NCBI GenBank assembly: GCA_018262795.1
Contig: JADFDM010000003.1
Span: 266,523 to 330,522 of the forward strand
DNA: 64,000 bases
Direction of reading: 5' to 3'
Source: Sphingobacteriales bacterium
GTDB lineage: Bacteria > Bacteroidota > Bacteroidia > Chitinophagales > LD1
Part shown: in pieces, positions 27,041 to 37,800 of the stretch
How the letters are laid out: every line of letters begins with the position of its first letter
Numbering within the stretch: position 1 is the first letter of the stretch
Translations under genes and position numbers: made by a program
Notes under the pieces: model-generated
What the model was told of the DNA's origin: nothing
What the model saw: only the letters and a program-made list of their open reading frames with translations
Database searches by the model: none

Positions 27041-27318
27041 AACTATACTTACTGCTACTTCTCTTCCTCATTATGGCTGCCGGTGCATTCAGCATGTTTG
27101 AAATAGCTCATCACGCCTTAGGGTACGAGCATGACTTTGCCCCCGACAGCGCTACCACTCGATTAATCGCTGTAACCGTTTGGTTATTATTAATGATGAT
27201 AATGGATGTGCTCTTACTCAACTACCGAGAAATTCCGTATCGAATTCTATGGATTACCTTCCTTACGCTGGGCATTTTAGCTCCCATTATATTTCTATAT
27301 TTTACCTATGCGCTTTAA
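27037..27318 (+). CDS. Small three-helix membrane protein
   Basis: A 93-residue protein starting at ATG 27037, overlapping the fumarylacetoacetase stop by four bases. It has three hydrophobic segments (about 3-22, 43-62 and 70-92) and a loop with histidines and acids between the first two. It overlaps the next gene by 11 bases. I recognise no family. Tight coupling on both sides supports expression, and the location suggests a link with tyrosine catabolism, which is inference. Confidence 0.6.
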   Translation: MKLYLLLLLFLIMAAGAFSMFEIAHHALGYEHDFAPDSATTRLIAVTVWLLLMMIMDVLLLNYREIPYRILWITFLTLGILAPIIFLYFTYAL

Positions 27319-28234
27319 ATCTTTAAATCCCTCAGAACTTACAATCCCTGTACTGCATGAGTATTTGCTGCATGCCATAGCCCCTCGCCCCATTGCATTT
27401 GTTTCTACTGTTGATAAAGACGGAACCGTGAATCTGGCTCCGTTTTCCTTCTTTAATTGTTTTGGCTCCAATCCGCCCACCTTAGTTTACTCCCCGGCAA
27501 GAAGTGGGAAAACGGGAGCTACTAAAAACACTCACGACAATGTGTTGGACGTGCCCGAATGTGTGGTGAATATTGCGCATTATGGGATGCTATATCAAAT
27601 GAATTTAGCCGCTCACATGTATGAAAAGGGAGTGAATGAATTTCTTAAATCGGGATTAACTCCGGTTGATTCCGTTATGGTAAAGCCACCGCGTGTGGCA
27701 GAATGTTTTGTGCAATTTGAATGTGCTGTGAAGCAAGTGATAGAAACCGGTTCGGGAGGAGCTGCCGGCAACTTGGTGATTTGTGAAGTGAAGATGATCC
27801 ATGTAAACGAAAAGGTGTTGAACGAAAACGGAAGTATTGACCCTTTTAAAATGGATTACATCGCCCGCATGGGAAAGCAATACTGGTGCCGCGTAGGGAA
27901 GGAGAATATTATTTCTATTCCGGGTTTTAAAATGAGAAATGAAGTCGGTGTCGGATGGGATCAATTACCCGAAGGCATCCGCCACTCAAAATATCTTTCA
28001 GGGAATGATATTGCACAAATTGCGGCTTGCCACTCGTTCCCTTCAAAGGAGGAATTGGAAGAAGTAGAGAAAGCCGATTTCTACCTCGAACTCCTAAGAG
28101 AAAATAATTCGGATTTCACCTCGCTTGAAAAAGCAATTCACTTGCGAGCACAAACAGAAATTGAACGCGGCAGTTTGTCTTTAGCATTTCAGTTACTCAT
28201 GTTGCTCGAACAAAAACGAGTCGCTATTCCATAG
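27308..28234 (+). CDS. Flavin reductase-like FMN-binding protein
   Basis: A 308-residue soluble protein. The first 210 residues form a split-barrel flavin reductase domain with HAIAPRPIAFVSTVD at the start and LAPFSFFNCFGSNPP near residue 45. The C-terminal 90 residues are helical and not part of the core domain. The family binds FMN or FAD and reduces free flavin or acts as a flavoredoxin. It closes the fumarylacetoacetase operon, overlapping the small membrane protein gene. A role supplying reduced flavin in aromatic amino-acid breakdown is possible. Confidence 0.85.
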   Translation: MRFKSLNPSELTIPVLHEYLLHAIAPRPIAFVSTVDKDGTVNLAPFSFFNCFGSNPPTLVYSPARSGKTGATKNTHDNVLDVPECVVNIAHYGMLYQMNLAAHMYEKGVNEFLKSGLTPVDSVMVKPPRVAECFVQFECAVKQVIETGSGGAAGNLVICEVKMIHVNEKVLNENGSIDPFKMDYIARMGKQYWCRVGKENIISIPGFKMRNEVGVGWDQLPEGIRHSKYLSGNDIAQIAACHSFPSKEELEEVEKADFYLELLRENNSDFTSLEKAIHLRAQTEIERGSLSLAFQLLMLLEQKRVAIP

Positions 28235-28883
28235 AAATTCATTTCTGGTATTTGTCTGCTATCTCTCCTTTAGAATGAAAAATGTACTCTTTACGAAAGG
28301 AGCAATTGATATTTGGGAGCATCTCTATTTTAAGGAGTAACTACGGTTTAATGTGGAACTCATCTCTAGCCTTTTCTATAAACCCCGAACCAAACCCGGC
28401 TAAGCCGGCATCGGTGTATAGGATACAGACCACATCGTGTGTGCACAGTTGTTCTTTTATCTGTCACTGATCAGCAGTGGTTCCTTTTGAAGAATTAAAA
28501 TGCTCGAAGTAATACCAAAAGTGAACCTTGGAAAAGACTACCGGAGCTATATAATTATACATTTCAAAAAAGTAGTTGTCTGCAATAGTTAACAGCGATA
28601 GTTGAACCTTCCCATACCAAGCAATGGAATAAAATGGATAAGTAAGCGTATCACAAAAAAATTCAGTAATTAAATTTAGTCCATCTCCCGCATCGTAACC
28701 GCGACCGCGAGGATGAGAAGAAAACTGAATGGAATCAAGTGCCAAATCGGGCAGATCTTTCGCAGGGTTGCCTCCGCAGATCCCGCGAGGGAAGCAGTAC
28801 TCGGCCGCAGATTCCTTTACCCCTCATAAAAAGAGAACTTGCGAACATGAAGGTATGGTAAGTCCATTCAAAGAGGGGAAATA
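28235..28883. other. 649-base gap with a possible gene remnant on the minus strand
   Basis: No confident gene lies here. On the minus strand an open frame ending at 28464 gives about 93 residues from a TTG at 28745. It can be read further upstream to about 28822 without a stop, but no ATG occurs. Its aromatic-rich text (GYDAGDGLNLITEFF, YNYIAPVVFSKVHFWYYFEHF) looks more protein-like than random frames. It may be the 3' end of a decayed gene. A short hairpin, CCGGC-TAA-GCCGG, lies near 28399-28411. Frames on the plus strand have no protein-like features. Confidence 0.4.
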
Positions 28884-29186
28884 CTATACTTCTTTCAGCA
28901 AGGTGCGGAAAGCCTGAAATTTTCCGGGAAATAGATCCATGCCTTCTTTCTGTAATCGGGCAGCGTGATGTTCCTTGTAGTTAAAATAGTCGCTCATGCT
29001 GTTGGCAAAATACTGTATAGCATACGAAATGCCATCGCTCGTATCTTCTTCCAATAGACGATAGATTTTGCAGTCGGTGAAGCAGCCCGTTTCAAGTACT
29101 CGCTGAATATGTTCTTCCTGCAACCACTTCAGCCATAGGTCGTGAAATTCAAGATCCACCTTTACTGTTACGTTGTATATAATCAT
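28884..29186 (-). CDS. DUF4286 family protein
   Basis: A 100-residue soluble protein matching DUF4286, a small ferredoxin-like-fold family of Bacteroidota. It opens with IIYNVTVKVD, has the HDLWLKWLQEEHIQRVLETGCF segment and ends in the FPGKFQAFRTLLKEV helix. No function is established. It starts three bases after the stop of the TPR protein gene and is the last gene of the sprA-side minus-strand block. Confidence 0.85.
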   Translation of the reverse strand: MIIYNVTVKVDLEFHDLWLKWLQEEHIQRVLETGCFTDCKIYRLLEEDTSDGISYAIQYFANSMSDYFNYKEHHAARLQKEGMDLFPGKFQAFRTLLKEV

Positions 29187-29189
29187 GGG

Positions 29190-31007
29190 CTACTCGGCAA
29201 TTTTATCACCTCTCAAAATCCGGTATCGCTTTCGGGCTTCAATCACTAACAGCGAACTATCGTAATCGGTAATAATGGTTTTGTAAAGTTCCATTGCCTT
29301 TTCTTTATCGTGAAGATGATCTTCATTGATCTGTGCCAAGAGGAAGGTAGCATCGTCTCCCTTCAAATCTTCCTTGTAGTTTTTCATGATGTCCTCCAGC
29401 AAAGGGATCGCCTTCTCAAAATCTTTGCGCTTTACGTAAATCTGTGCTTTGGTATATTCAATATCGTCAGAAAGTGCATGACCCGGGAAAAGACGGAGAA
29501 TAGAATCTAAAGTGCCGAGTGCTTCATCATCTCTATTTTGAAACAGCAGCAGTTCAGCTCTGGCATACATGGCCATTGCATCGGCAGAAGTATCTAAGCC
29601 GAGATTATCAATGATAAAAACAGAAAGATCAATCGCATCATTGCTGATCAGCTCGCTGGTAGAACCTTTCAATGCATCTAACTGCGTTTGTGCCCACTCA
29701 AAATCACCTCGGTAATAGGCTAATTTGGCATTGCGGAAACGCGCCTCCTCCCCCAAGGGAGAATCCTTTTCGTCTTTATCCACCTGCGAATACAACAAAG
29801 TGCTTTCCCACACATCGCCATCTATCAGGTAAAAATCACCCAACGAAAGTTTGGTTTGGTTTTTCAGTGGTTGTGGCACTCCGGGCATATTAATAATTTG
29901 CAAGCACAGTGTTTCCGCTTCCTTTAAATCGTGCAGATAAAAACCTTCGAGGTCAGCTAATTCTTTCATGCTTTGTGCTGTGCGAAAACTTCCTCCGTTG
30001 TCGTTGATAAAAGAGAGATAATCATTTTTTAACCCCAGCAAATCTTCTTTTGTATAGTTCAGATTTTTTGAAATTTTTTCTTTGCGACAATTCAATAGTT
30101 CGGTGCGCGCCTGAAAATAAAGTTCGCCATCTTTACCTTTCGCAACCACATATTCATATCCTGAAATTGCATCATCGTAATACCCCTCCGTCAGTGCCAT
30201 GCGCGCAATGTTCAGCACCCGATAGCCGTTCTCCCCCTTGCGCTTATCCAATGCTTTCATCTGCACCAAGGCTCCTTCAAAATCTTTGTTCTGAATATAA
30301 ATCCAAGTGAGCAGGTCAATATAATCTTCGTTGTTGGGAGCGCGCTGCACTTTGCCATACAGTTGCGTTTCCATCTCTGCCAATAGTTTCTCCTCATTGG
30401 CAGAACTTTGAATAATGTTTTTGACGGATTGCACTTTCTGCGGATACATGTCGAGATAGCCGAGAAAATACTTTACACTGTTGGAAATATCGCCCTTGTT
30501 CATATAGGCATTGGCCAATTCTAAATTGAAGTACGAATTGCCCGGCAGCGCTTTATTCCCTTTTTCGTACACGGCAATCACATAGTCGTATAAGCGGTAA
30601 GTTTCAAAAGCTCCGGCTAAACTACGGATAGAAATTTCGTTGGGCTTTAACTCTTTCAGCGCTTTTTCGTACTGGTCTTTAGCTTTATTTAAATCCGGAA
30701 CTTGTGAATACGCATAGCCGAGGTCAATGATATATTGCGGTAGTCCGTCCGATTTTTTGATTTGCTTTTTGACTACTTTTTCTAAGTCATCAAACTTCTT
30801 CAGCGTGAGCAGGCATTTATACAATGGAGTATAAAACTTTGGGTCAAAATTATTTTTCTCCCAAAGGCTCTGAAACAAATCGGCTGCCTTGTCAAACTCT
30901 CCATTCTTGAGATAGCTATCTGCCAAGGTTTCATCTCGACCCGGCTGCGCATGTAGCGCAGGGAGAGCAGAAAAGAAGGTGACCAAAAGAATAAGTAGCC
31001 GTTTCAT
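29190..31007 (-). CDS. Exported tetratricopeptide-repeat protein
   Basis: A 605-residue protein with a signal peptide (MKRLLILLVTFFSALPALHAQ, cleavage near residue 21). The rest consists almost entirely of TPR-type helical pairs, for example ADSYLKNGEFDKAADLFQSLW near the start, and a C-terminal group with AEYTK-like and AKAIPLLEDI-like repeats around residues 500-590. It is probably periplasmic and a scaffold for protein contacts. Genes of this kind are common next to vanZ and DUF4286 genes in Bacteroidota, but no function is assigned. Confidence 0.8.
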   Translation of the reverse strand: MKRLLILLVTFFSALPALHAQPGRDETLADSYLKNGEFDKAADLFQSLWEKNNFDPKFYTPLYKCLLTLKKFDDLEKVVKKQIKKSDGLPQYIIDLGYAYSQVPDLNKAKDQYEKALKELKPNEISIRSLAGAFETYRLYDYVIAVYEKGNKALPGNSYFNLELANAYMNKGDISNSVKYFLGYLDMYPQKVQSVKNIIQSSANEEKLLAEMETQLYGKVQRAPNNEDYIDLLTWIYIQNKDFEGALVQMKALDKRKGENGYRVLNIARMALTEGYYDDAISGYEYVVAKGKDGELYFQARTELLNCRKEKISKNLNYTKEDLLGLKNDYLSFINDNGGSFRTAQSMKELADLEGFYLHDLKEAETLCLQIINMPGVPQPLKNQTKLSLGDFYLIDGDVWESTLLYSQVDKDEKDSPLGEEARFRNAKLAYYRGDFEWAQTQLDALKGSTSELISNDAIDLSVFIIDNLGLDTSADAMAMYARAELLLFQNRDDEALGTLDSILRLFPGHALSDDIEYTKAQIYVKRKDFEKAIPLLEDIMKNYKEDLKGDDATFLLAQINEDHLHDKEKAMELYKTIITDYDSSLLVIEARKRYRILRGDKIAE

Positions 31008-31047
31008 GGAAAGTGAAAATAGATGAACTTGCGGAAATAGGATGCCA

Positions 31048-31416
31048 TTAAGGGAATAGTTTCACACTAATTAGACAGGCGGCCACTGCCCCACCGGTAT
31101 TGGTTAGTGCATCCAATAAATCAAATTGACGATCGGCTGTTAGTGTGCCCTGTAAAACTTCAATGAGCAAACCGTACACCGCAGCTATCATAATAATTTT
31201 GAGCGCGCTGTGCAAATGCAGGGAAGCAAAGCGGCTTTGCCGCTTCCATCCCAAATACATCAGGATGGCAAGAATGAAATAGAACGTGAAATGTACTATT
31301 TTGTCAAAATGCGGAATGACAATTCCCGGAAGGTCGCTGCCAGGTATCAGGCACAATATCAAAATAAAAGCCGCCCACAAAAGGGACGGCCAGTTATATT
31401 TCAGAAAATTATTCAC
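31048..31416 (-). CDS. VanZ-like family membrane protein
   Basis: A 122-residue protein with four hydrophobic segments. It carries the VanZ-like motifs PGSDLPG, HFDKIVHFTFYF (with the conserved His-x-x-Asp-Lys-x-x-His) and VYGLLIEVLQ near residue 80, ending with FDLLDALTNTGG. VanZ in enterococci gives teicoplanin resistance; chromosomal homologues have no known role. The start codon is GTG at 31416. It lies 33 bases behind gcvH, an arrangement seen widely in this phylum. Confidence 0.85.
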   Translation of the reverse strand: MNNFLKYNWPSLLWAAFILILCLIPGSDLPGIVIPHFDKIVHFTFYFILAILMYLGWKRQSRFASLHLHSALKIIMIAAVYGLLIEVLQGTLTADRQFDLLDALTNTGGAVAACLISVKLFP

Positions 31417-31449
31417 GTATCCATCTTCCCTTTGAGGACAGGGTGCTGA

Positions 31450-31830
31450 CTATTGACCGACAAGCGCTTTATATGCCTCTGCATCCATCAGCGTATCTAA
31501 CTCCGAAGGATCCGTCAACTCTACTTTAATCATCCATCCGGTGCCATAAGGATCGGTATTTACCGATTCGGGAGCATCGTTTAAGGCTTCATTTTTGCCG
31601 GAGACTTTTGCGCTCACCGGCATAAACAAATCGCTCACCGTCTTCACTGCTTCTACCGTTCCGAAAACAGCATCTTTAGCAATCGTTTGACCTACCGTTT
31701 CAATTTCTACATACACAATATCACCCAATTCTTTTTGCGCAAACTCGGTGATACCGATCGTGGCGGTGTTCCCTTCAACCCGAATCCATTCGTGCTCTTT
31801 ACTGTACTTTAAATCTGATGGAAAATTCAT
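31450..31830 (-). CDS. gcvH: Glycine cleavage system H protein
   Basis: A 126-residue cytosolic protein that carries the aminomethyl group on a lipoyl arm between the P and T proteins of the glycine cleavage system. The lipoylation site is Lys63 in [22 protein letters not shown] near the start and GTGWMIKV near the C-terminus are also typical. gcvP and gcvT are not in the window; gcvH stands next to sprA, a conserved neighbourhood in Bacteroidota. Confidence 0.96.
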   Translation of the reverse strand: MNFPSDLKYSKEHEWIRVEGNTATIGITEFAQKELGDIVYVEIETVGQTIAKDAVFGTVEAVKTVSDLFMPVSAKVSGKNEALNDAPESVNTDPYGTGWMIKVELTDPSELDTLMDAEAYKALVGQ

Positions 31831-31850
31831 GTTTGTTTTGTTTAGTGAAG

Positions 31851-31881
31851 CGAAAGTAATTTTTCATTCCTCATTGCACAA
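31851..31881 (-). promoter_or_regulatory. Promoter for gcvH (TTG, 20-base spacer, TACTTTCG)
   Basis: On the minus strand a TTG (31881-31879) is followed after 20 bases by TACTTTCG (31858-31851), one mismatch from TAnnTTTG. The spacing fits the Bacteroidota -33/-7 pattern, and the -7 element ends 20 bases before the ATG. It lets gcvH be expressed apart from sprA. Confidence 0.45.
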
Positions 31882-31896
31882 TGAACTTTGCTGTTT

Positions 31897-34800
31897 TTAA
31901 TCGGCTAATGAGAACCGCAAGGTAATTCCTCCTTTGGTATTGGTAGTAGGGAACCCTGTAGAAATTTTCGGAATGGTGCGCGTCTGATCAAAGAACAGAC
32001 GAATGCTCAGTCGCTTGCTGATGATGTAATCAATGCTCGGTTGTATGGCAATGGTTTTAGCGCCTTGCGTAATCTGCGGTTGCGATTCATCAATCCGGTG
32101 GTTCACCGTAATATTATCGCGATAGCTAAAATCAAAGCGGAAACTCAGGTCATTGTCCAAGCGTATTTTTCGACCTTTAATTTTGATAGGTAGTTTTAGT
32201 CCGCGAATTTTATAGCCGGCACCAATCGTAAATTGCTCCGACTTCATTTCTACCATCTGATAGTCGGCAAAGTTCATGGTTAGCGTTCGGCTTTTCTTGT
32301 AATCAAACTTGGCGGTGATGTTGTTTTTGAAAGTCATATCCACGCCAATCAGCGGAGAAAGTTGCTCGTTCAGTACAATGCTCGGCATGTTATAAAGCTG
32401 ATAGTAGTTGCCGTTCAGCGTATCTTTTTTACTGGAATTAAATGGTGTGCCATCTCCTTTATAATCCAAATTTGTTTGGAAACTATTTACCGTTAAGGTA
32501 GAGTTATAGCCGTGTGTAATAGTAAAGTTGGTAAATATCTTTTGCGCCCATTTAAACTTCGTGAGACCATTGTAAGAAATACGCCAGTTGGGCAAAGGGA
32601 AAGCCTTAAACGGATTCAGTCCCACTTTATTCGGGTCAGAGTTAGTGTATGCCGCTAAGAATGCCGGAATGAGCACATCCTGCGATTTGGGGCCGTAGCC
32701 ATCGGCATAAGCAGCATTGTAGGTAGTGTCGCTTGGATTAAAATACGGAGAGCCATCATTGTTATTCGGATTTGCCAAGCCTAATCGCTTAGAAATAATC
32801 GAACGGTTCGCCTCAAAGTTTTTATAGGTTTCTGAATATCCTTTCGCATCAATCTTTTTGAAGAGTGTTTTTATTGGCAAATAAGAAATACTGTACGAAC
32901 CCGCATCTACCGGATTAAGGTGTGCAAAACCATAATTGCCATTATCGTCTGCTACATACTTAAAGAACTGCGAGTGGTTGGTACTCTTATCCATGAAAAA
33001 GTTCAAATCAATTTTCAAGTCGGTCCAAGGTTCTACGGTGGCGGTCACATCTAATCGCTGCGAACGAGTTTGCATAAATTTTTGATTGAGCAAAGTGTCG
33101 TTGCTTATCCAACCTTTGGTGGCAGCTTCATCTAACCAATGGTCACGGGTAATAGCATCCACTCCATTCCAGAATCTATCACCGGGTTGCCAACCAAAAC
33201 CGAAGTCATAGCCGGGGGCATTCTTTAGGCTTTTGTGCTTTGTAAAATTATTGCTGTACACCTGATTCCCTATAATTTGCGAATAGCCTTCAAAGCCCGG
33301 CAAGGTGGTGGACTTATTCTCCTTATACTCTACCGAAACTCGTTTCAGTGCCAGCAGTGGACGCAACAGTATAGAGATACCCGGATTAGAAGGTGCTTGC
33401 TTATTGGCAAAATCCCGCTTCTTCAGTTTCAACATTTTTCGGTTGTTCTTCAGCTCTTTTTTCAGGCGCACTACTTCTGCATCTTGTTTGGCTTTCTTCA
33501 GATTATCGTGCAGCGTCTTTCCTTTTTGCACTAAAGCATTCTCCTCCTCCTTCGCTTTCTTCTTATTTTCTTTGCTATCCGCTTTTGCCTTTTCCTTCTT
33601 CTTATCTCCAATCAGGCCTTTATTTTTTGTTATTTCTCCTTTGGCTCGCGCTATGCCTGCTTCCTTTTTGTGCTGGTAAACGGTATCGGTTTTCGCTTGT
33701 TCTTTCGCTGCCTTCAATTGCTCTTTTAACTGCGCTCGCTTTTCTTTCAGTTTATCCATTTCACCTTGTATGCGCTCTCTCGCTTTTTTAACCGCGTCTC
33801 GTTTGTTGTCGTTAGCTTTTTTATCACCGGCACTTGGGTTTGGAGAATCATACGTTCGAAGGAAAGGCACTTTTTGGTACAATTTCTTGAAGTTGAAATC
33901 TACCTTGGCGCGGTCGTTCTGTGTGTTGTTGATAATGTTGCCCAATGTGTTTTGACGCAAGGTAGTGCTTCCCGAATCGAGCTGCCAAGGCAAGGCCGTC
34001 CAAGAATAGGAGGACGCATAACCCACGTTTGCACTGATGAAATCGAATATCGGTAATTTGTTGATCGGGATATTGTAGTTCACAGCAAGGCTCTGGTTAT
34101 AGTTGGTATTGCGACCGCCTTGCCACACATTTCCCCACACTTCTTGCTTCTTCGCCTTTGTATCTATGTGCCCATCAGGCTCATCTATCCGCGAATTGTT
34201 AGTGGCATTGTAATCAATACTAAGCGATCGGAAAGGGTTATACTTAAACGCGTACGTTCGTGTCCATCTAAAGTTTTTACTGTAAGTAGTGGGAAGGTTA
34301 AAGTCCACATCTCCCAAGGGTCTCAACTTTATTTCTGTAAACTCCCGATTCCATTCGGAGGTAAAGGCCAAGGTGGATGGATATGGATTAAAACTGAAGT
34401 CTTTGATAATATCTAACCATTTTGTTTTGGCCTTTATCAATTTCTTAAACGGTGCAAAGTCTTTGGTTTGCGGAGCAAAACTCCAGCCTACTAATCCGAG
34501 CCAGTTTTTCTTTGAGTTCTTTTCAATGAAAGGATCGGTGAACAATACTTCGTTGTACGAATAGGTGAAATTGAAATTACCCGGATCATAAATATGCGGT
34601 CGCTTTGCCTTGGTTTGTGGCACAATTCGCACGTTGGAGAAATTGTACCCTCTTCGGGTATTGATGGTCTGTATTTGCCGCAGATATACTCTGGAGGAGT
34701 CTTTGCCTTCCGTAGTGCGCAAGCCTTGAACCATTTCTTTGGTAGGAATATCGAATTGGTATGGGTCAAACTCCGGGGTACTGAAATCCTGCGAATAGGC

Positions 34801-37800
34801 TCCATAAAACGGAATGCGAATACCGGCTTTTTCGGGCAGAAATTTCCCCAGTTCAATATTAGAGGAGAAATCATACTGGTACATATCGTCCTTGTACCGC
34901 TGATCAATTTTCTGCTCTATCTGTCCGAATCCGTGCGTGTGCATCCCCGCTCCGAAATTGATATTGCCGAGGTCGGCTAATTTTATGCTTACATTCCCTA
35001 CGGCTGCCACTCCTCCCGCTTCCTCAAATCCGGAAACGCGCAGTTCATTAAACCAAACCTCAATACATTTTGGAGAACCATCATCATCACTCAAAGGATT
35101 ATTGGGATCGTACTTCGATGGGTTTTTAACTCCCAGCATCACGGTTCCCACCGAGCCGATATCCGGATTTCCGACAATGGTTAGCAGCCTTCCCTTGCTG
35201 TCGGTTCCGGTATATGGTACGTTATGCGGATAGCCGGTAGTAGCATTTCGCTTTAGTTTCAAATCAATGAAATCGCGCAACACAATATCCATCGCATTGC
35301 TGTCCGGCCATACTTCCTCCCGATCGGAAGTGATATCGTTGCTGTAAGAGCCATCCGGTGTAACTTTTAAGGGCACTTCGTATTGGTAATAGTTTTCTTT
35401 AAAGTCAGAGCCGATTCGGATAAAAGCATCCACCTCGTTATCATGTACAGGAATACTGCCTTCTACTCTATTGGCATGTATGAACATTTTGAGGTCCTTG
35501 TATCTTCTCAAATCCAGCGGAATATTTTTGAAGACCGCTTTGGTTTGGCAATCCTTAAGGTTGCAGATAGTCATAGATAGAGCCTGCTCGTTTTGCTGAA
35601 CAAACTGATTGGTTTGCTGCCCTACTGCTTGCTCGCGTTCAATGTTGGGCGGCAACACATAGTTCACCGGTTTTTTAGCGCTGTTTTCTTCAATGCTCGC
35701 AGAGGCCACATTCAAGAAAGGCTGGTCATTTTCTGTAGATAAGCCTTCACAAGGATCATCTAAGGATAAGTTATAGGTTCTCCATTGATTGCGCACTAAC
35801 TCCAGTGTTCCGAAACGCAACACCACACTGTCCTGCCAGCCTGTTAGATACATCCGCATAAACTGAATAGACTTGAAGTCGGGGATGTTTCCCACCCGAT
35901 CGGTGTACTGCTTGATGGGAATACGAAACTGCAGCCATCGGCTGGGGATATTATTATTGTCGGCTCCGGTGCCTTCTACTTTAGAAACGATGTATGGGTT
36001 ATTTCCCACATCCATGCCCGGCTTCATATCCACCTGGTATTCGAAATATTCTTCGTTTTCGTTGAGCGTATTATCTCGGTTCAAGTCTTCTTTATCGGGC
36101 AGGTTGGTTTGTGCAGTAGTTTGCACACTATTTTCTTGCACCGGTGAATTGCCTTCGCTACCGCAGAAGTCTTTGTAACGAGTGAGGATGTCACCGGTAC
36201 TGCCGTAAACATTTTCATCTCTGAAATATTTGTAGTTATCGCTGGAAGGGTCGCTATTCAGCTTGTCTTTTGCCGCCTGATCCATCCATTGAATATTATT
36301 GAGGAAATCAGCTTTCCGTTGCCTTTCCTGATCATCGCTTAACTCATCAAATCCAACATCCTGAATAGGTCGCAGGTTGGGGTCATTATCAAATCCATCA
36401 ACCAGAGGCGGTAGTCGCGGAACACGCCCCCAGCCGGTGCTATCCATCGTTCCATCATCGGTACTGATTCCGTTCTCATAACTCATTCGAGAGTCGCGCA
36501 GAATATCCTCCGAAATATTTCCCAACTGAAAATAAAGTTTACCTCCCGGAGAAGTGGTGTTATATAAAAACGGATCGAGTACCCAAAATTCGATGTACTC
36601 CACGTTGCTGGCTTCCAAGTCGTTGTTTTCGATACTCCTCATAATACCGCCCCATCGGGTTTCAGGCGATTTCAACGAGCCGTTTGCATTCACCCCCGCA
36701 GAAATTCCCGGAGTGGGACTGCTGCTGAACTCGTAGTTATACGGCCCCCGCTCTTTCGGATAATAAGCCATGTCGAAGGTGTACAAGTTCTGGTCAATAG
36801 TTTGATTAGGACGATTCGGGAAAACTTCCTGTGTAGGAATCAATCGGACATAATGATTTTGCCAGTTGGCCGGAGTGTTGTACACCACTCCCGGAGAAGT
36901 TTGCTGATTGAAAAAGGAATTATCTATCCGGTACCAGGCAATTTTTGCGCGGTTGTAACCGTAGCGGTCGTCTCCAATCAGGTTGGCCTCCGGAAATTTA
37001 TGGGAGCCCGGCTCATATCGCGGAGTGGATGCGAGTTTCCAGTTAATGGAGGGGTTTTTTAAATCGTAGCCGCTGCTGGTTCCTTCAAAGTCATCAATAT
37101 ATACTTGGCCTTGTTTGTCTTGGTTATTGATCGCCTTGGAGTGACCGGGTTTCAGATATGCCACCTCCCCATAAGTCGAAATGGTGGACATTTCTTTGGT
37201 AGAATAAAATGGAATGCGGTCTAAGCCTTTCGTGAGCCAAGGCAGGTTCGTCTCATATTTCAAATCCATCCCCATAATGGTATTGCGAATGGGGTCTTCT
37301 CCAATATTTACTTTTTGGGTGTAAGGCCTTTCGCTCAACTGCATTACTGTAGCACCAATATTGAACTTACTGTTTACGCGATAGTCGAGGCGAGTGCCAA
37401 AGAGAGTACGCACCTGCGTGGCAAACAGGTTATTGTTTTCGTAATCTACTTTTATCTGTTGGCCACTATTCAGTACTCCCTGGTTGATGATGGACAGTCG
37501 TCCGAGATTATAGTCCACCGTGTAATCCTGCCCTTCTACTAATTTTTGCCCACCGGCTGTGACCACCACTGAACCTTTCGGAATGTTTCCCGCACCGAGT
37601 GAAATATCCTGATTGTTAGTGCCCTTGTATTGCCCTTTAATCACAAAGCGGTTATACTCCGGGTACTGTTGCGCCACAAATTTGGTAGAGTCATACAACT
37701 GGTCGTACACGTAATTAGAAGCGATACTACCACTGCCGCAACCATCATAGGCTTTTCGTAGGTTGTCGCCAAAAGGTTCCTTTACCGGAAAAATCAAACG

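Noticed and set aside
28282..28470. 62-residue plus-strand open frame in the 28.2-28.9 kb gap
   Set aside because: No protein-like pattern; text is typical of chance translation.
33235..33791. Three overlapping plus-strand open frames of 99-132 codons
   Set aside because: They lie opposite the Lys/Glu-rich coiled coil of sprA. Long open frames on the reverse of such AAG/GAA-rich sequence are expected, and their Ser/Phe/Leu-rich text has no domain.
34491..34907. 138-residue minus-strand open frame inside sprA
   Set aside because: It is another frame of sprA on the same strand; sprA is continuous and matches its family throughout.
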